Assembly: GCA_050289485.1 (NCBI GenBank)
Contig: JBNKFV010000029.1
Coordinates: 186,001-250,000 of the forward strand
Length of the DNA stretch: 64,000 bases
From: JBNKFV01 sp050289485
GTDB taxonomy: Bacteria; Pseudomonadota; Gammaproteobacteria; Pseudomonadales; Cellvibrionaceae
Direction of reading: 5' to 3'
In this document: positions 53,706-61,783 of the stretch, piece after piece
How positions within the stretch are numbered: position 1 is the first letter of the stretch
Layout of the letters: each line of letters opens with the position of its first letter
Notes under the pieces: model-generated
Seen by the model: the letters and a program-made list of their open reading frames with translations, nothing else
What the model was told of the DNA's origin: nothing
Databases searched by the model: none
Made by a program: the position numbers and the translations under genes

Positions 53706-54182
53706 ATGGCTGTGCGTATAAAAATTCTCGCCGTAGGGACCAAAATGCCTGCCTGGGTGGAAGCTGGTTACCAGGAGTATGCCAAGCGACTGCCCCGCGA
53801 TTTAAAAGTTGAGTTACAGGAATTGCCCTTGGGGCAGCGCAGTAAAAACAACCCTGATATAGCTCGAGCCATTGCCCAGGAAGGTGAGCGAATGTTGGGG
53901 GCGATCCCTTCGGGTGATCGGGTTGTGGCGCTTGAGGTGCAAGGTAAAAACTGGTCAACCGAGCAGCTTGCCGAGCGTATGCGCGACTGGCAGATGCAGG
54001 GTGACAACTGTACCTTGCTGATTGGTGGTCCGGATGGTCTCGCCAGTGGATGTGTTGCTCGGGCTGATGAAAAGTGGTCGCTGTCTGGTCTGACCCTGCC
54101 TCATCCGTTGGTGCGTATTGTCTTGATCGAACAGCTTTACCGGGCATCCACCATCCTCAGTGGGCACCCATACCATAAATAA
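53706..54182 (+). CDS. rlmH: 23S rRNA pseudouridine-1915 N3-methyltransferase
   Basis: RlmH is a SPOUT-class enzyme that methylates pseudouridine 1915 in 23S rRNA. The 158-residue product has IKILAVGTKMPAWVEAGYQE, the knot loop LLIGGPDGLA and the C-terminal LPHPLVRIVLIEQLYRA with HPYHK at the end. ATG 53706 is chosen because longer starts overlap rsfS and read a different frame of it; GTG 53712 is also possible. Confidence 0.96.
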   Translation: MAVRIKILAVGTKMPAWVEAGYQEYAKRLPRDLKVELQELPLGQRSKNNPDIARAIAQEGERMLGAIPSGDRVVALEVQGKNWSTEQLAERMRDWQMQGDNCTLLIGGPDGLASGCVARADEKWSLSGLTLPHPLVRIVLIEQLYRASTILSGHPYHK

Positions 54183-54303
54183 GATTTCTGCCGGAACTTT
54201 CTCTCCATATGGGGCTTCTATCTGACGCAGCACTTTGCTTCTGTGTAGGCGTTCGCTATGCTTGCGCCCAGCCATTCTGTCCTTCGAGTTAATTGATTGT
54301 TGC

Positions 54304-56250
54304 ATGTCAGATCCCGTTCAACTTAAAGACCATTATCTCGAAGCGCGAATTTTTTCCCATCGCCTGATTGTTATGCTCGTGCTGGTCCTCGGGTTGCTAG
54401 GGGTGTTGGTTGCTCGTTTTTATAATTTACAGGTGGTACACCACGAAGCGTTCGTGACGCAATCCGATCGTAACCGGGTTCACGTACAATCGATTCCTCC
54501 CACGCGTGGGCTTATCTATGACCGTAATGGCGTGCTATTGGCTGAAAACCGCCCCAGCCACACGCTCTCGATTATTAAGGAACGGGTCAAAAACCTTGAT
54601 GCAACCATTGCGCGTTTGCGCGAAATTGTCAGTATCAGCGCTAGCGACCTAGAAAAATTCCATGAGCGATTAAAGCATCGCCGTCGCCCGTTTGAACCCA
54701 TTCCATTGCACTACCGGCTAACGGAAGAAGAGATTGCCGCCCTTGCGGTGAACAAATACTTGCTTGATGGCGTCGAGGTAGAGGCGCAACTGGTACGCCA
54801 TTACCCGTTTGGTGAGTTATTCGCCCATACGGTGGGCTATGTTGGCCGCATCAATGAGCGTGAGCTGGAATCGTTTACCGAAGAAGATGAGCGACGCTAC
54901 AGCGGTACTTACAGTATCGGTAAAATTGGTCTGGAAAAGCAGTACGAAGCCCAGCTGTTGGGTGAAGTGGGGTATCAGAACGTAGAAACCAACGCTCGCG
55001 GCCGCGTACTGCGTGTACTGGAACGCACAGACCCGCAGCCGGGTCAGGATTTATATCTTTATCTGGATAGCCGGTTACAGGCTGCTGCTCGTGATGCACT
55101 TGGAGAATTTCGTGGGGCGCTGGTGGCCATCGAGGTCGAGACCGGCGGAGTGATGGCCATGGTGAGCAATCCCAGCTACGACCCCAACCTGTTTGTGACC
55201 GGTATCAGTTACAAGGATTATACAGCCCTTAACACCTCCCGTGATTTGCCGTTGTTTAACCGCGCTATTCAAGGGCAGTACCCGGCTGCCTCCACCGTTA
55301 AGCCTTTGTTAGGCTTGGCTGCGTTATACAACAAGGTTATTACTACCAGTTACACGGTGTGGGATCCGGGTTATTTCCAGCTGCCTAACGACGACCGACT
55401 TTATCGCGACTGGAACCATAAGCGGGGTGGTCACGGCAGAACAGATTTACGCAAAGCCATCGAACAATCGTGCGACGTATTTTTTTGGGACGTGTCGCAT
55501 AAAATGGGCATCGATGCCATGTATGCCTTTGGCCGGGAGTTTGGCCTGGGACAGCGTACAGGTATTGATATTCCCAGTGAACGGCCAGGTAACTGGCCTT
55601 CCCGCGAATGGAAGCGCGCTGCACGTGGGTTACCTTGGTTTCCTGGTGATACACTCAATACCAGTATCGGGCAAGGTGCAGTGCTGGTAACACCCTTGCA
55701 GTTAGCAGTGATGACGGCAGCGTTGGCGGGACGTGGAAAATACCATGCCCCTACGCTACTGAAAGAAATGTCAGCTGATAGTGATTACTCGGTGCTTGAT
55801 CCGTTTAATCCTGAGGCTGAGCTACCAGAAGAGCAGCAGCCATTTGTCAGCGCGCTGGACAATATGAACATTAAATCCGAGGACTGGGACTACATTATTG
55901 GTGCGATGGTTGATGTGGTACATGGGCGGCGGGGTACAGCACGCAGTATCCGTCAGGGGCTGGATTACAAAATTGCGGGTAAAACCGGTACCGCACAGGT
56001 CGTGGGTATTGCTCAGGATGAAGAATACGACAGTGAGGCATTGGCCGAGCGACAGCGCGACCATGGGTTGTTTATTGCCTTTGCACCGGCAGATCATCCG
56101 CAAATTGCCATTGCAACGATTGCTGAAAATGGTGAGAAAAGTTCAGCTGCTGCCAAGGCTGCTCGCAAAGTCTTTGATGCGTATTTTCGCCTGAAAAAAC
56201 TTGATGAAGCCAAAGCAGAGCAAGCTGCAATCGAGGCGACTGAACCGTGA
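54304..56250 (+). CDS. mrdA: Penicillin-binding protein 2
   Basis: PBP2 is the transpeptidase that crosslinks wall during rod elongation. The 648-residue product has one membrane helix (about 20-42), the pedestal domain with IPPTRGLIYDRNG, and the penicillin-binding domain with ASTVKPL (active Ser about 330), SCD in IEQSCDVFFWD and KTG in AGKTGTAQVV. ATG 54304 gives the family N-terminus. Its end overlaps rodA by 4 bases, so elongasome partners are coupled. Confidence 0.97.
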   Translation: MSDPVQLKDHYLEARIFSHRLIVMLVLVLGLLGVLVARFYNLQVVHHEAFVTQSDRNRVHVQSIPPTRGLIYDRNGVLLAENRPSHTLSIIKERVKNLDATIARLREIVSISASDLEKFHERLKHRRRPFEPIPLHYRLTEEEIAALAVNKYLLDGVEVEAQLVRHYPFGELFAHTVGYVGRINERELESFTEEDERRYSGTYSIGKIGLEKQYEAQLLGEVGYQNVETNARGRVLRVLERTDPQPGQDLYLYLDSRLQAAARDALGEFRGALVAIEVETGGVMAMVSNPSYDPNLFVTGISYKDYTALNTSRDLPLFNRAIQGQYPAASTVKPLLGLAALYNKVITTSYTVWDPGYFQLPNDDRLYRDWNHKRGGHGRTDLRKAIEQSCDVFFWDVSHKMGIDAMYAFGREFGLGQRTGIDIPSERPGNWPSREWKRAARGLPWFPGDTLNTSIGQGAVLVTPLQLAVMTAALAGRGKYHAPTLLKEMSADSDYSVLDPFNPEAELPEEQQPFVSALDNMNIKSEDWDYIIGAMVDVVHGRRGTARSIRQGLDYKIAGKTGTAQVVGIAQDEEYDSEALAERQRDHGLFIAFAPADHPQIAIATIAENGEKSSAAAKAARKVFDAYFRLKKLDEAKAEQAAIEATEP

Positions 56251-57389
56251 GATCACAAGACTTTTTGCGCAGAATGCCGGGCGCAGCCCATGATTTGCGC
56301 CGCCGAGAAAGCCTTTGGCGGCGACTGCATATCGACGTGCCGCTGTTGTTTTTACTGCTGGTTATTACCTGTTATGGCTTGCTGGTGCTCTACAGTGCCA
56401 GCGGCGGCGGTTCTTACGTAGAGCGCCAATCGATATTTTTTGTCGTGGCTTACGGTGTGATGTTTGTGACTGCACAGATACCCATACAAGTACTGGAGCG
56501 CTGGTCGCCGTGGTTTTATTTGCTTGGTGTCATTTTGCTCGCACTGGTATACGTTTTTGGCGTTGGTGCCAAGGGTGCTCAGCGCTGGCTGAGTTTGGGT
56601 GGATTTAGATTTCAGCCGTCAGAGATATTAAAACTGGCTGTACCTATTTTAATGTCGGCCTACCTGGCACGGCGTACGCTGCCACCCGGCTTTAAGCATG
56701 TGGTTGTAGCACTGGCGCTGATTGCGGTGCCTACCTTATTGATTTTAAAACAGCCGGATTTAGGCACTTCGATACTGATTGCAACCTCTGGGTTGATCGT
56801 ATTGTTTTTTGCCGGTTTACGGTGGCGAATGATATTAACTGCGGTAGGGGTTGCGCTGGCGAGCGTTTGGCCCATGTGGCACTTTGTGCTAAAGGAATAC
56901 CAAAAGCAGCGAATTTTGACATTACTGAATCCGGAAGCGGATAAGCTCGGCGCGGGTTGGAATATTATCCAGTCAAAAACGGCCATTGGCTCGGGCGGCA
57001 TTTACGGCAAAGGCTTTTTAAATGGCACGCAATCGCAGTTGGATTTTCTGCCAGAGAGCCATACCGATTTTATTATTGCGGTATTGGCGGAAGAATTTGG
57101 TTTGGTGGGCGTCTTACTGTTGCTGGGGCTTTATTGCTTGCTGATTGCTCGTGGATTAACTATCGCTTACTACGCCCAGCATACTTTTGGTAAGTTGCTG
57201 GCAGCCAGTATTACCGTGACGTTTTTTGTGTATGTGTTTGTCAATGTAGGTATGGTTGCCGGTTTATTGCCGGTAGTAGGCGTGCCCCTGCCCATGGTGA
57301 GTCATGGCGGTACCTCGCTTGTGACGCTCATGTTGGGCTTTGGTATGCTCATGGCAATCAGTACCGAAAATCGACGGGTCACTTTATAG
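56247..57389 (+). CDS. rodA: Rod-shape peptidoglycan polymerase RodA
   Basis: RodA is the SEDS-family glycosyltransferase that works with PBP2. The 380-residue product has ten membrane helices after a basic N-terminus, with LLVLYSASGGG, FRFQPSEILKLAVP, the large-loop FLPESHTDFIIAVLAEEFG and PLPMVSHGGTSL. All SEDS landmarks are present. It overlaps mrdA by 4 bases and is followed 120 bases later by mltB. Confidence 0.97.
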   Translation: MRSQDFLRRMPGAAHDLRRRESLWRRLHIDVPLLFLLLVITCYGLLVLYSASGGGSYVERQSIFFVVAYGVMFVTAQIPIQVLERWSPWFYLLGVILLALVYVFGVGAKGAQRWLSLGGFRFQPSEILKLAVPILMSAYLARRTLPPGFKHVVVALALIAVPTLLILKQPDLGTSILIATSGLIVLFFAGLRWRMILTAVGVALASVWPMWHFVLKEYQKQRILTLLNPEADKLGAGWNIIQSKTAIGSGGIYGKGFLNGTQSQLDFLPESHTDFIIAVLAEEFGLVGVLLLLGLYCLLIARGLTIAYYAQHTFGKLLAASITVTFFVYVFVNVGMVAGLLPVVGVPLPMVSHGGTSLVTLMLGFGMLMAISTENRRVTL

Positions 57390-57509
57390 GTCGTGTCACT
57401 TTAATGGGTATATGCGGAACTCTCTCTAAAATTTACGCTCACAGACCATTGGTGTCTGCCGTGCTGGGGTTGGCCGTCAACAAGGAAAACAAAAGTAAGA
57501 GGTAAGGGT

Positions 57510-58502
57510 ATGAAAATTCGAAGTTTGTTTGCAGGTGCAGGCATGCTGCTTTCGTTATCGTTCAATGCAATCGCGCAGGGTAGCGCTCAAACCTATCAAG
57601 GTCGTGACGATGTCGTCGCTTTTGTTGATGAAATGGTCAAAGAAAGCCAGTTTAATCGTGATGAATTACTGTCGCTGTTTGCACAGGCTGAGCGCAAACA
57701 GTCCATTTTGGATGCTATCTCCCGTCCGGCAGAAAAAACCAAACCCTGGAAAGACTATCGCAAAATTTTTGTCACGCCATCGCGTACAGAAAAAGGCGTG
57801 GACTTTATGCATGCGAATAAGGCTGCATTGGACAAAGCCGAAAAAGAATTTGGGGTTCCGCGTGAAATTATTGTGGCTATTTTGGGTGTTGAAACCCGTT
57901 ATGGCCAACATCGTGGTGGTTATCGCGTGATCGATGCCCTGTCGACACTGGCATTTGACTATCCCAAGCGTGCGCCATTTTTTCGCAAGGAACTCAAAAA
58001 CTTCCTGCTGCTGGCAAGAGATCAAAAGCAGGAGCCAGCCTCGCTGATGGGGTCTTACGCCGGGGCGATGGGATATGGCCAGTTTATGCCTTCCAGCTAT
58101 CGCGCCTACGCTATCGATTTCGATGGTGATGGCACCGCAGATATCTGGAACAACGCTACCGATGCGATAGGCAGTGTAGCCAATTACTTTAAAAAGCATG
58201 GCTGGAAAAATGGAGAGCCAGTGGTTACTCGTATTCGTGTGCAAGATGGCTATGATGCCTCGTTGTTAACCACGAACCTAAAACCTACTAATCAAGTGAG
58301 TGAGCTGGTCGCGGCGGGTTATCAACCTATAACCCCCCTGGCGGATGATCAAGCCGCATTAGCGATTCAGCTTGAGGGTGACAACGGTGCAGAGTTCTGG
58401 ATGGGGCTGCACAACTTTTACGTGATTACCCGCTATAACCGCAGTCATATGTATGCGCTGGCGGTTTATCAGCTGAGCCAGGCCATTAAAGCGGAGAGCT
58501 AA
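57510..58502 (+). CDS. mltB: Lytic murein transglycosylase B
   Basis: MltB cuts glycan strands of peptidoglycan to 1,6-anhydro ends. The 330-residue product has a signal peptide (MKIRSLFAGAGMLLSLSFNA, then IA-QG) without a lipobox, so it is soluble in the periplasm, unlike E. coli MltB. The catalytic Glu is in ILGVETRYGQHRGG (Glu about 128). The fold also shows GSYAGAMGYGQFMPSSY and DFDGDGTADIWNN. Its TAA overlaps the ATG at 58502 of rlpA as TAATG. Confidence 0.95.
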   Translation: MKIRSLFAGAGMLLSLSFNAIAQGSAQTYQGRDDVVAFVDEMVKESQFNRDELLSLFAQAERKQSILDAISRPAEKTKPWKDYRKIFVTPSRTEKGVDFMHANKAALDKAEKEFGVPREIIVAILGVETRYGQHRGGYRVIDALSTLAFDYPKRAPFFRKELKNFLLLARDQKQEPASLMGSYAGAMGYGQFMPSSYRAYAIDFDGDGTADIWNNATDAIGSVANYFKKHGWKNGEPVVTRIRVQDGYDASLLTTNLKPTNQVSELVAAGYQPITPLADDQAALAIQLEGDNGAEFWMGLHNFYVITRYNRSHMYALAVYQLSQAIKAES

Positions 58503-59461
58503 TGATTGCGATGCTATTCACCCGGCGGCGCATCCGTGCGCCGCTTATTAACCCGACAATAATGCTTGCGGGGTTAATAAAACCGTTGGCTCATCAAAAA
58601 TACCATTTTGCCCGCTGTGCCTACGTGTATTTACTGGTGACTGGCTTGTTGGCGGGTTGCTCAACGAGCTCAACGGTCAACAAGCCAACGGCAGAAAAGG
58701 ATTACGGCCCCCGCAGCCCGGTTGATGTGTCGCATATTCCCGATGCTGTGCCTCGGCACGAGCCGCGTACGATCGCGGGCAATAAATCACCCTATACTAT
58801 ATTGGGCAAAACCTATTATGTACTGCCGCAAAGTAGCGGGTACAAAGAGCAGGGTATTGCCAGTTGGTATGGCAATAAGTTTCACGGCAAGAACACCGCC
58901 AATGGTGAGGTTTATAATATCTACGCCATGACAGCCGCCCACAAAACCTTGCCCATTCCCAGCTATGTTCGTGTACGTAATCTGGAAAACGGTAAATCTA
59001 TTGTGGTGAGGGTTAACGACCGCGGCCCCTTTCACTCTGGGCGCATCATTGATTTGTCTTATGCGGGCGCCAAAAAGCTGGGTTTTATCGACAAAGGCAC
59101 TGCGCGGGTGGAAGTGGAGGCGATCGATCCTCCGGCGCCATTATTAGCTGCTGGCCAAGAGGCCGCTGTAGCAACGGCCGTGGCGCAGCCTGCTGTTGAA
59201 GGATCGGTGAGTGGAGAAGCTTTTTTGCCCGACAACACCTTTTTGCAAGTGGGGGCTTTTTCGAACTACAACTCTGCATTGTCATTACAGGAAACCATCA
59301 GAAAATTGACCGAGTTTCCCGTATTTATCAGCACATTGGAGCAAAACAAGGTGCTTTATCGTGTGCGGATCGGGCCGGTAAAACGCCAGCTTGACGCTGC
59401 TGATTTACATAACCGGCTGGTGAAAAATAATCTGCCTACACCGCAGATTGTGTATCATTAG
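58502..59461 (+). CDS. rlpA: Septal ring lytic transglycosylase RlpA (lipoprotein)
   Basis: RlpA is an outer-membrane lipoprotein that cuts denuded glycan strands at division sites. It has a double-psi beta barrel (about 115-205) with GIASWYGNKFHGKNTANGE and VRVNDRGPF, and a C-terminal SPOR domain (about 240-318) starting FLQVGAFSNY. The lipobox LLAGC is at Cys-53 if ATG 58502 is used. That ATG has GGAG five bases upstream and overlaps the mltB stop, so it is the best supported start, but the leader is then 52 residues and about 20 of them come from palindromic element C. TTG 58586 would give a normal 24-residue signal but lacks a ribosome site. Confidence 0.93.
   Translation: MIAMLFTRRRIRAPLINPTIMLAGLIKPLAHQKYHFARCAYVYLLVTGLLAGCSTSSTVNKPTAEKDYGPRSPVDVSHIPDAVPRHEPRTIAGNKSPYTILGKTYYVLPQSSGYKEQGIASWYGNKFHGKNTANGEVYNIYAMTAAHKTLPIPSYVRVRNLENGKSIVVRVNDRGPFHSGRIIDLSYAGAKKLGFIDKGTARVEVEAIDPPAPLLAAGQEAAVATAVAQPAVEGSVSGEAFLPDNTFLQVGAFSNYNSALSLQETIRKLTEFPVFISTLEQNKVLYRVRIGPVKRQLDAADLHNRLVKNNLPTPQIVYH
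58521..58580 (+). repeat. Half copy C of the palindromic element, inside rlpA
   Basis: It matches the right third of copy A: GGCGCATCCG-G-G-CG, then TTATTAACCC, AATAATGCTTGC and GGTTAATA. It contains the hairpin GCGGCGCA/TGCGCCGC and the terminal palindrome. It is open in the rlpA frame (reads about RRRIRAPLINPTIMLAGLIK). Confidence 0.8.
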
Positions 59462-59567
59462 CCGCCTTAACGGACAGATTATACTCAGGGATGACGCCTT
59501 GCGATGGTTAATCGTTGCCATACACTCAATTTTTAGCGAACAACACAGCAACCAAGTAATGTTTATT

Positions 59568-60713
59568 ATGCCTAAATTTCGGACTTACCTCGCTTTAGTA
59601 TTTCTACTGTTTTCCCTATCGGTTCACGCGGTCATCATTCCCGCGCCGCCACAATTGGCATCCAGTGCCTACATTTTGATTGATGCCGATACCGGTAAAG
59701 TGTTGGTAGAGCATAATGCGGAAGAACAGTTGCCTCCGGCCAGCCTGACCAAAATGATGACCAGTTATATCGTCTCCAGCGAGATGCATAATGGCCGTAT
59801 CAAAGCCACCGATATGGTACCCATCAGCGTCAAAGCCTGGCAGATGGGAGGTTCGAAAATGTTCGTGCGTGAAGGCACTAAAGTGCCGGTGGAAGAGCTG
59901 TTGCGCGGCGTGATTATTCAGTCTGGCAATGATGCCAGTGTTGCGCTTGCCGAGTTTGTTGCCGGCAGTGAATCGGCTTTTGCGGATGTGATGAACCAGC
60001 AGGCAGCTATTTTAGGTATGACCCATACCACCTACAAAAACGCTACCGGTTGGCCAGCTGAGGGCCATGTGACCACTGCGCGTGATTTGTCGAAACTGGC
60101 GCGCGCATTGATTAACGATTACCCGGAGCACTATTCCTTGTATTCGGAAAAGTACTTTAAATACAACGGTATTAATCAGCCTAACCGCAATAAACTGTTG
60201 TTTCGTGACAAGAGCGTAGACGGTATCAAAACCGGCCACACTGAAGCGGCGGGCTATTGTTTGGTGTCGTCTGCCAAGAAAAACGGTATGCGTTTGATTG
60301 CGGTGGTGATGGGTACACGCTCCGAAGAGGCGCGTGCAGCTGAATCGCAAAAACTGTTGTCGTATGGTTTCCGTTATTACACGACACACCAGTTGTATAC
60401 AGCCAATCAGGTATTGAGTACACCACCGGTATGGGGTGGTTTGGCGAAAGAGGTCTCTTTAACACCGGGTGATAAGATTTTCCTCACCATCCCGCGTGGA
60501 TCGGAAGACGAGTTGGATGCTCAGATGCATATTGATCAGGTTATCAAAGCACCTATCACTAAAGGCCAGGAACTTGGCAATATCACTGTAAAACTTGACG
60601 GCGAAACGTTGCTGGATGTGCCGCTAGTGGCGTTGGAAAACGTTGAAGAGGCAGGTTTTTTTGCCCGTTTGTGGGATGATATCAAACTGTTTTTTATTGG
60701 GCTGTTTAGTTAA
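59568..60713 (+). CDS. dacA: D-Ala-D-Ala carboxypeptidase (PBP5 type)
   Basis: This enzyme trims the last D-Ala from peptidoglycan stem peptides. The 381-residue product has a signal peptide (ending SVHA-V), SLTK with the active Ser about 59, SGN in IIQSGNDASVAL, and KTG in DGIKTGHTEAAGY. A beta-rich C-terminal domain follows, then an amphipathic helix FARLWDDIKLFFIGLF that anchors it to the membrane. ATG 59559, three codons earlier, is possible. Usual followers (ybeD, lipB) are missing; the conserved cluster stops here. Confidence 0.96.
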   Translation: MPKFRTYLALVFLLFSLSVHAVIIPAPPQLASSAYILIDADTGKVLVEHNAEEQLPPASLTKMMTSYIVSSEMHNGRIKATDMVPISVKAWQMGGSKMFVREGTKVPVEELLRGVIIQSGNDASVALAEFVAGSESAFADVMNQQAAILGMTHTTYKNATGWPAEGHVTTARDLSKLARALINDYPEHYSLYSEKYFKYNGINQPNRNKLLFRDKSVDGIKTGHTEAAGYCLVSSAKKNGMRLIAVVMGTRSEEARAAESQKLLSYGFRYYTTHQLYTANQVLSTPPVWGGLAKEVSLTPGDKIFLTIPRGSEDELDAQMHIDQVIKAPITKGQELGNITVKLDGETLLDVPLVALENVEEAGFFARLWDDIKLFFIGLFS

Positions 60714-60846
60714 GCGATGCAACTTTTTTATCATTTCGGGCGTAAAGCGTTGCATAACATGAGTTCGCCAGCGCTAACTTAGGTAATGCTAATTATAAGC
60801 TGATGCCCTATGGATTCGAAAGACGATGAACTGGCAACCTTCTGGC

Positions 60847-61141
60847 TTAACGGATATCCTCCAGCAAGGGCTGCAGGTCTCGCTGCCTCCAGCGTGTGAT
60901 ATCCGCCGCCATCGGATCCGCCCGAATCTCGCTGTCGCTCAGCGTCTCAGCACCGCATGGCTGCAGAAGGGCACGTAGCCTTCCGAGTGCCACCTTCGTG
61001 CATCATCACCAGTCGGCCATTGCAGTCGAGTAGCATCCCTATCATCCGGGCATAGGCTTCGCTATTGAGGATCATGCAGCAGCCTCCCATCAGCGCGTCG
61101 GTATCGAAATACCAGGTAGCCAGGAGCAGCATCGACAGCAG
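60847..61141 (-). pseudogene. C-terminal remnant of a histone-deacetylase-like amidohydrolase
   Basis: In three frames joined by two frameshifts (near 60985 and 60955) the minus strand reads ALMGGCCMILNSEAYARM, NGRLVMMHEGG, then SEGYVPFCSHAVL, then ETLSDSEIRADP and a stop at 60847. The order and the HEGGYSE-YVPFC-like core resemble the C-terminal part of class II histone-deacetylase/acetylpolyamine amidohydrolases. The 5' two thirds are absent and the frame is broken, so it is dead. The stretch 60714-60846 shows nothing. Confidence 0.6.
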
Positions 61142-61159
61142 GGAATTTAGCAGTATGTT

Positions 61160-61659
61160 TTGGCATTAATCACTGACACACTGAAAAGCAGAAAGCTGGA
61201 GGAGTTATCAGACTATTGCAATTTTTACACTTTCAATATTGTTGCCAAAGATTTGGAGAGAGGTACCGACCGACGTTTTAATGAATTCTTGCGGGTGGGT
61301 TCGGGTGGAGAACTGCAATTACCCTTTTATATTGCGCTGGGCGCATCTTTTATGTCGGCTTATAAAGTGCGTGTTAGTCTGAAAGCGGTTCACGGCGGTG
61401 GTGCCAATGCGATGTTGGATGAAGCCTTCAGCAATATGGACGGCAATAACACCAACGTTGCCCTGACCTTTTTTCGAGACATTGGTTTGCAGGTCATTCT
61501 TGCAGCGCCGCTAGAAGTGGGGAGCAAGGTCGCCCCAATGTGGACAAATCCATTAATATTATTCGCAAAAGCGGGCATGTTTATGTGGACTACAAACAGT
61601 ACACTGCAAAAGGTCGCGCGCTGCAGGAATCAGACAATCTGTATAATCACCCGGAATGA
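61160..61659 (+). pseudogene. C-terminal remnant of an SMC/SbcC-like ATPase
   Basis: The reading frame gives DYCNFYTFNIVAKDLERG, the ABC signature GSGGELQLPFYIALGASF, Walker B and D-loop MLDEAFSNMDGNN, and GLQVILAAPLE. After about 61517 the sense continues in another frame: GEQGRPNVDKSINIIRKSG, HVYVDYKQYTAKGRALQ, ending HPE and TGA at 61659. So a truncated gene with a late frameshift. This SbcC/MukB-like Walker B type is found in large coiled-coil ATPases, among them the JetC/MksB-like subunits of anti-plasmid systems. The family assignment is from motifs only. Confidence 0.65.
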
Positions 61660-61783
61660 GAGGATGCTCTGGAAGCAGTTCTGGAAGAAGAACTCGCGGG
61701 CGTCTAAACCTTGCGAACACTAGCGTAGGATGGCAATTTCCTCCCGCGTCTAAATAACAACTAAAACGAGTTGAGCCTATATT

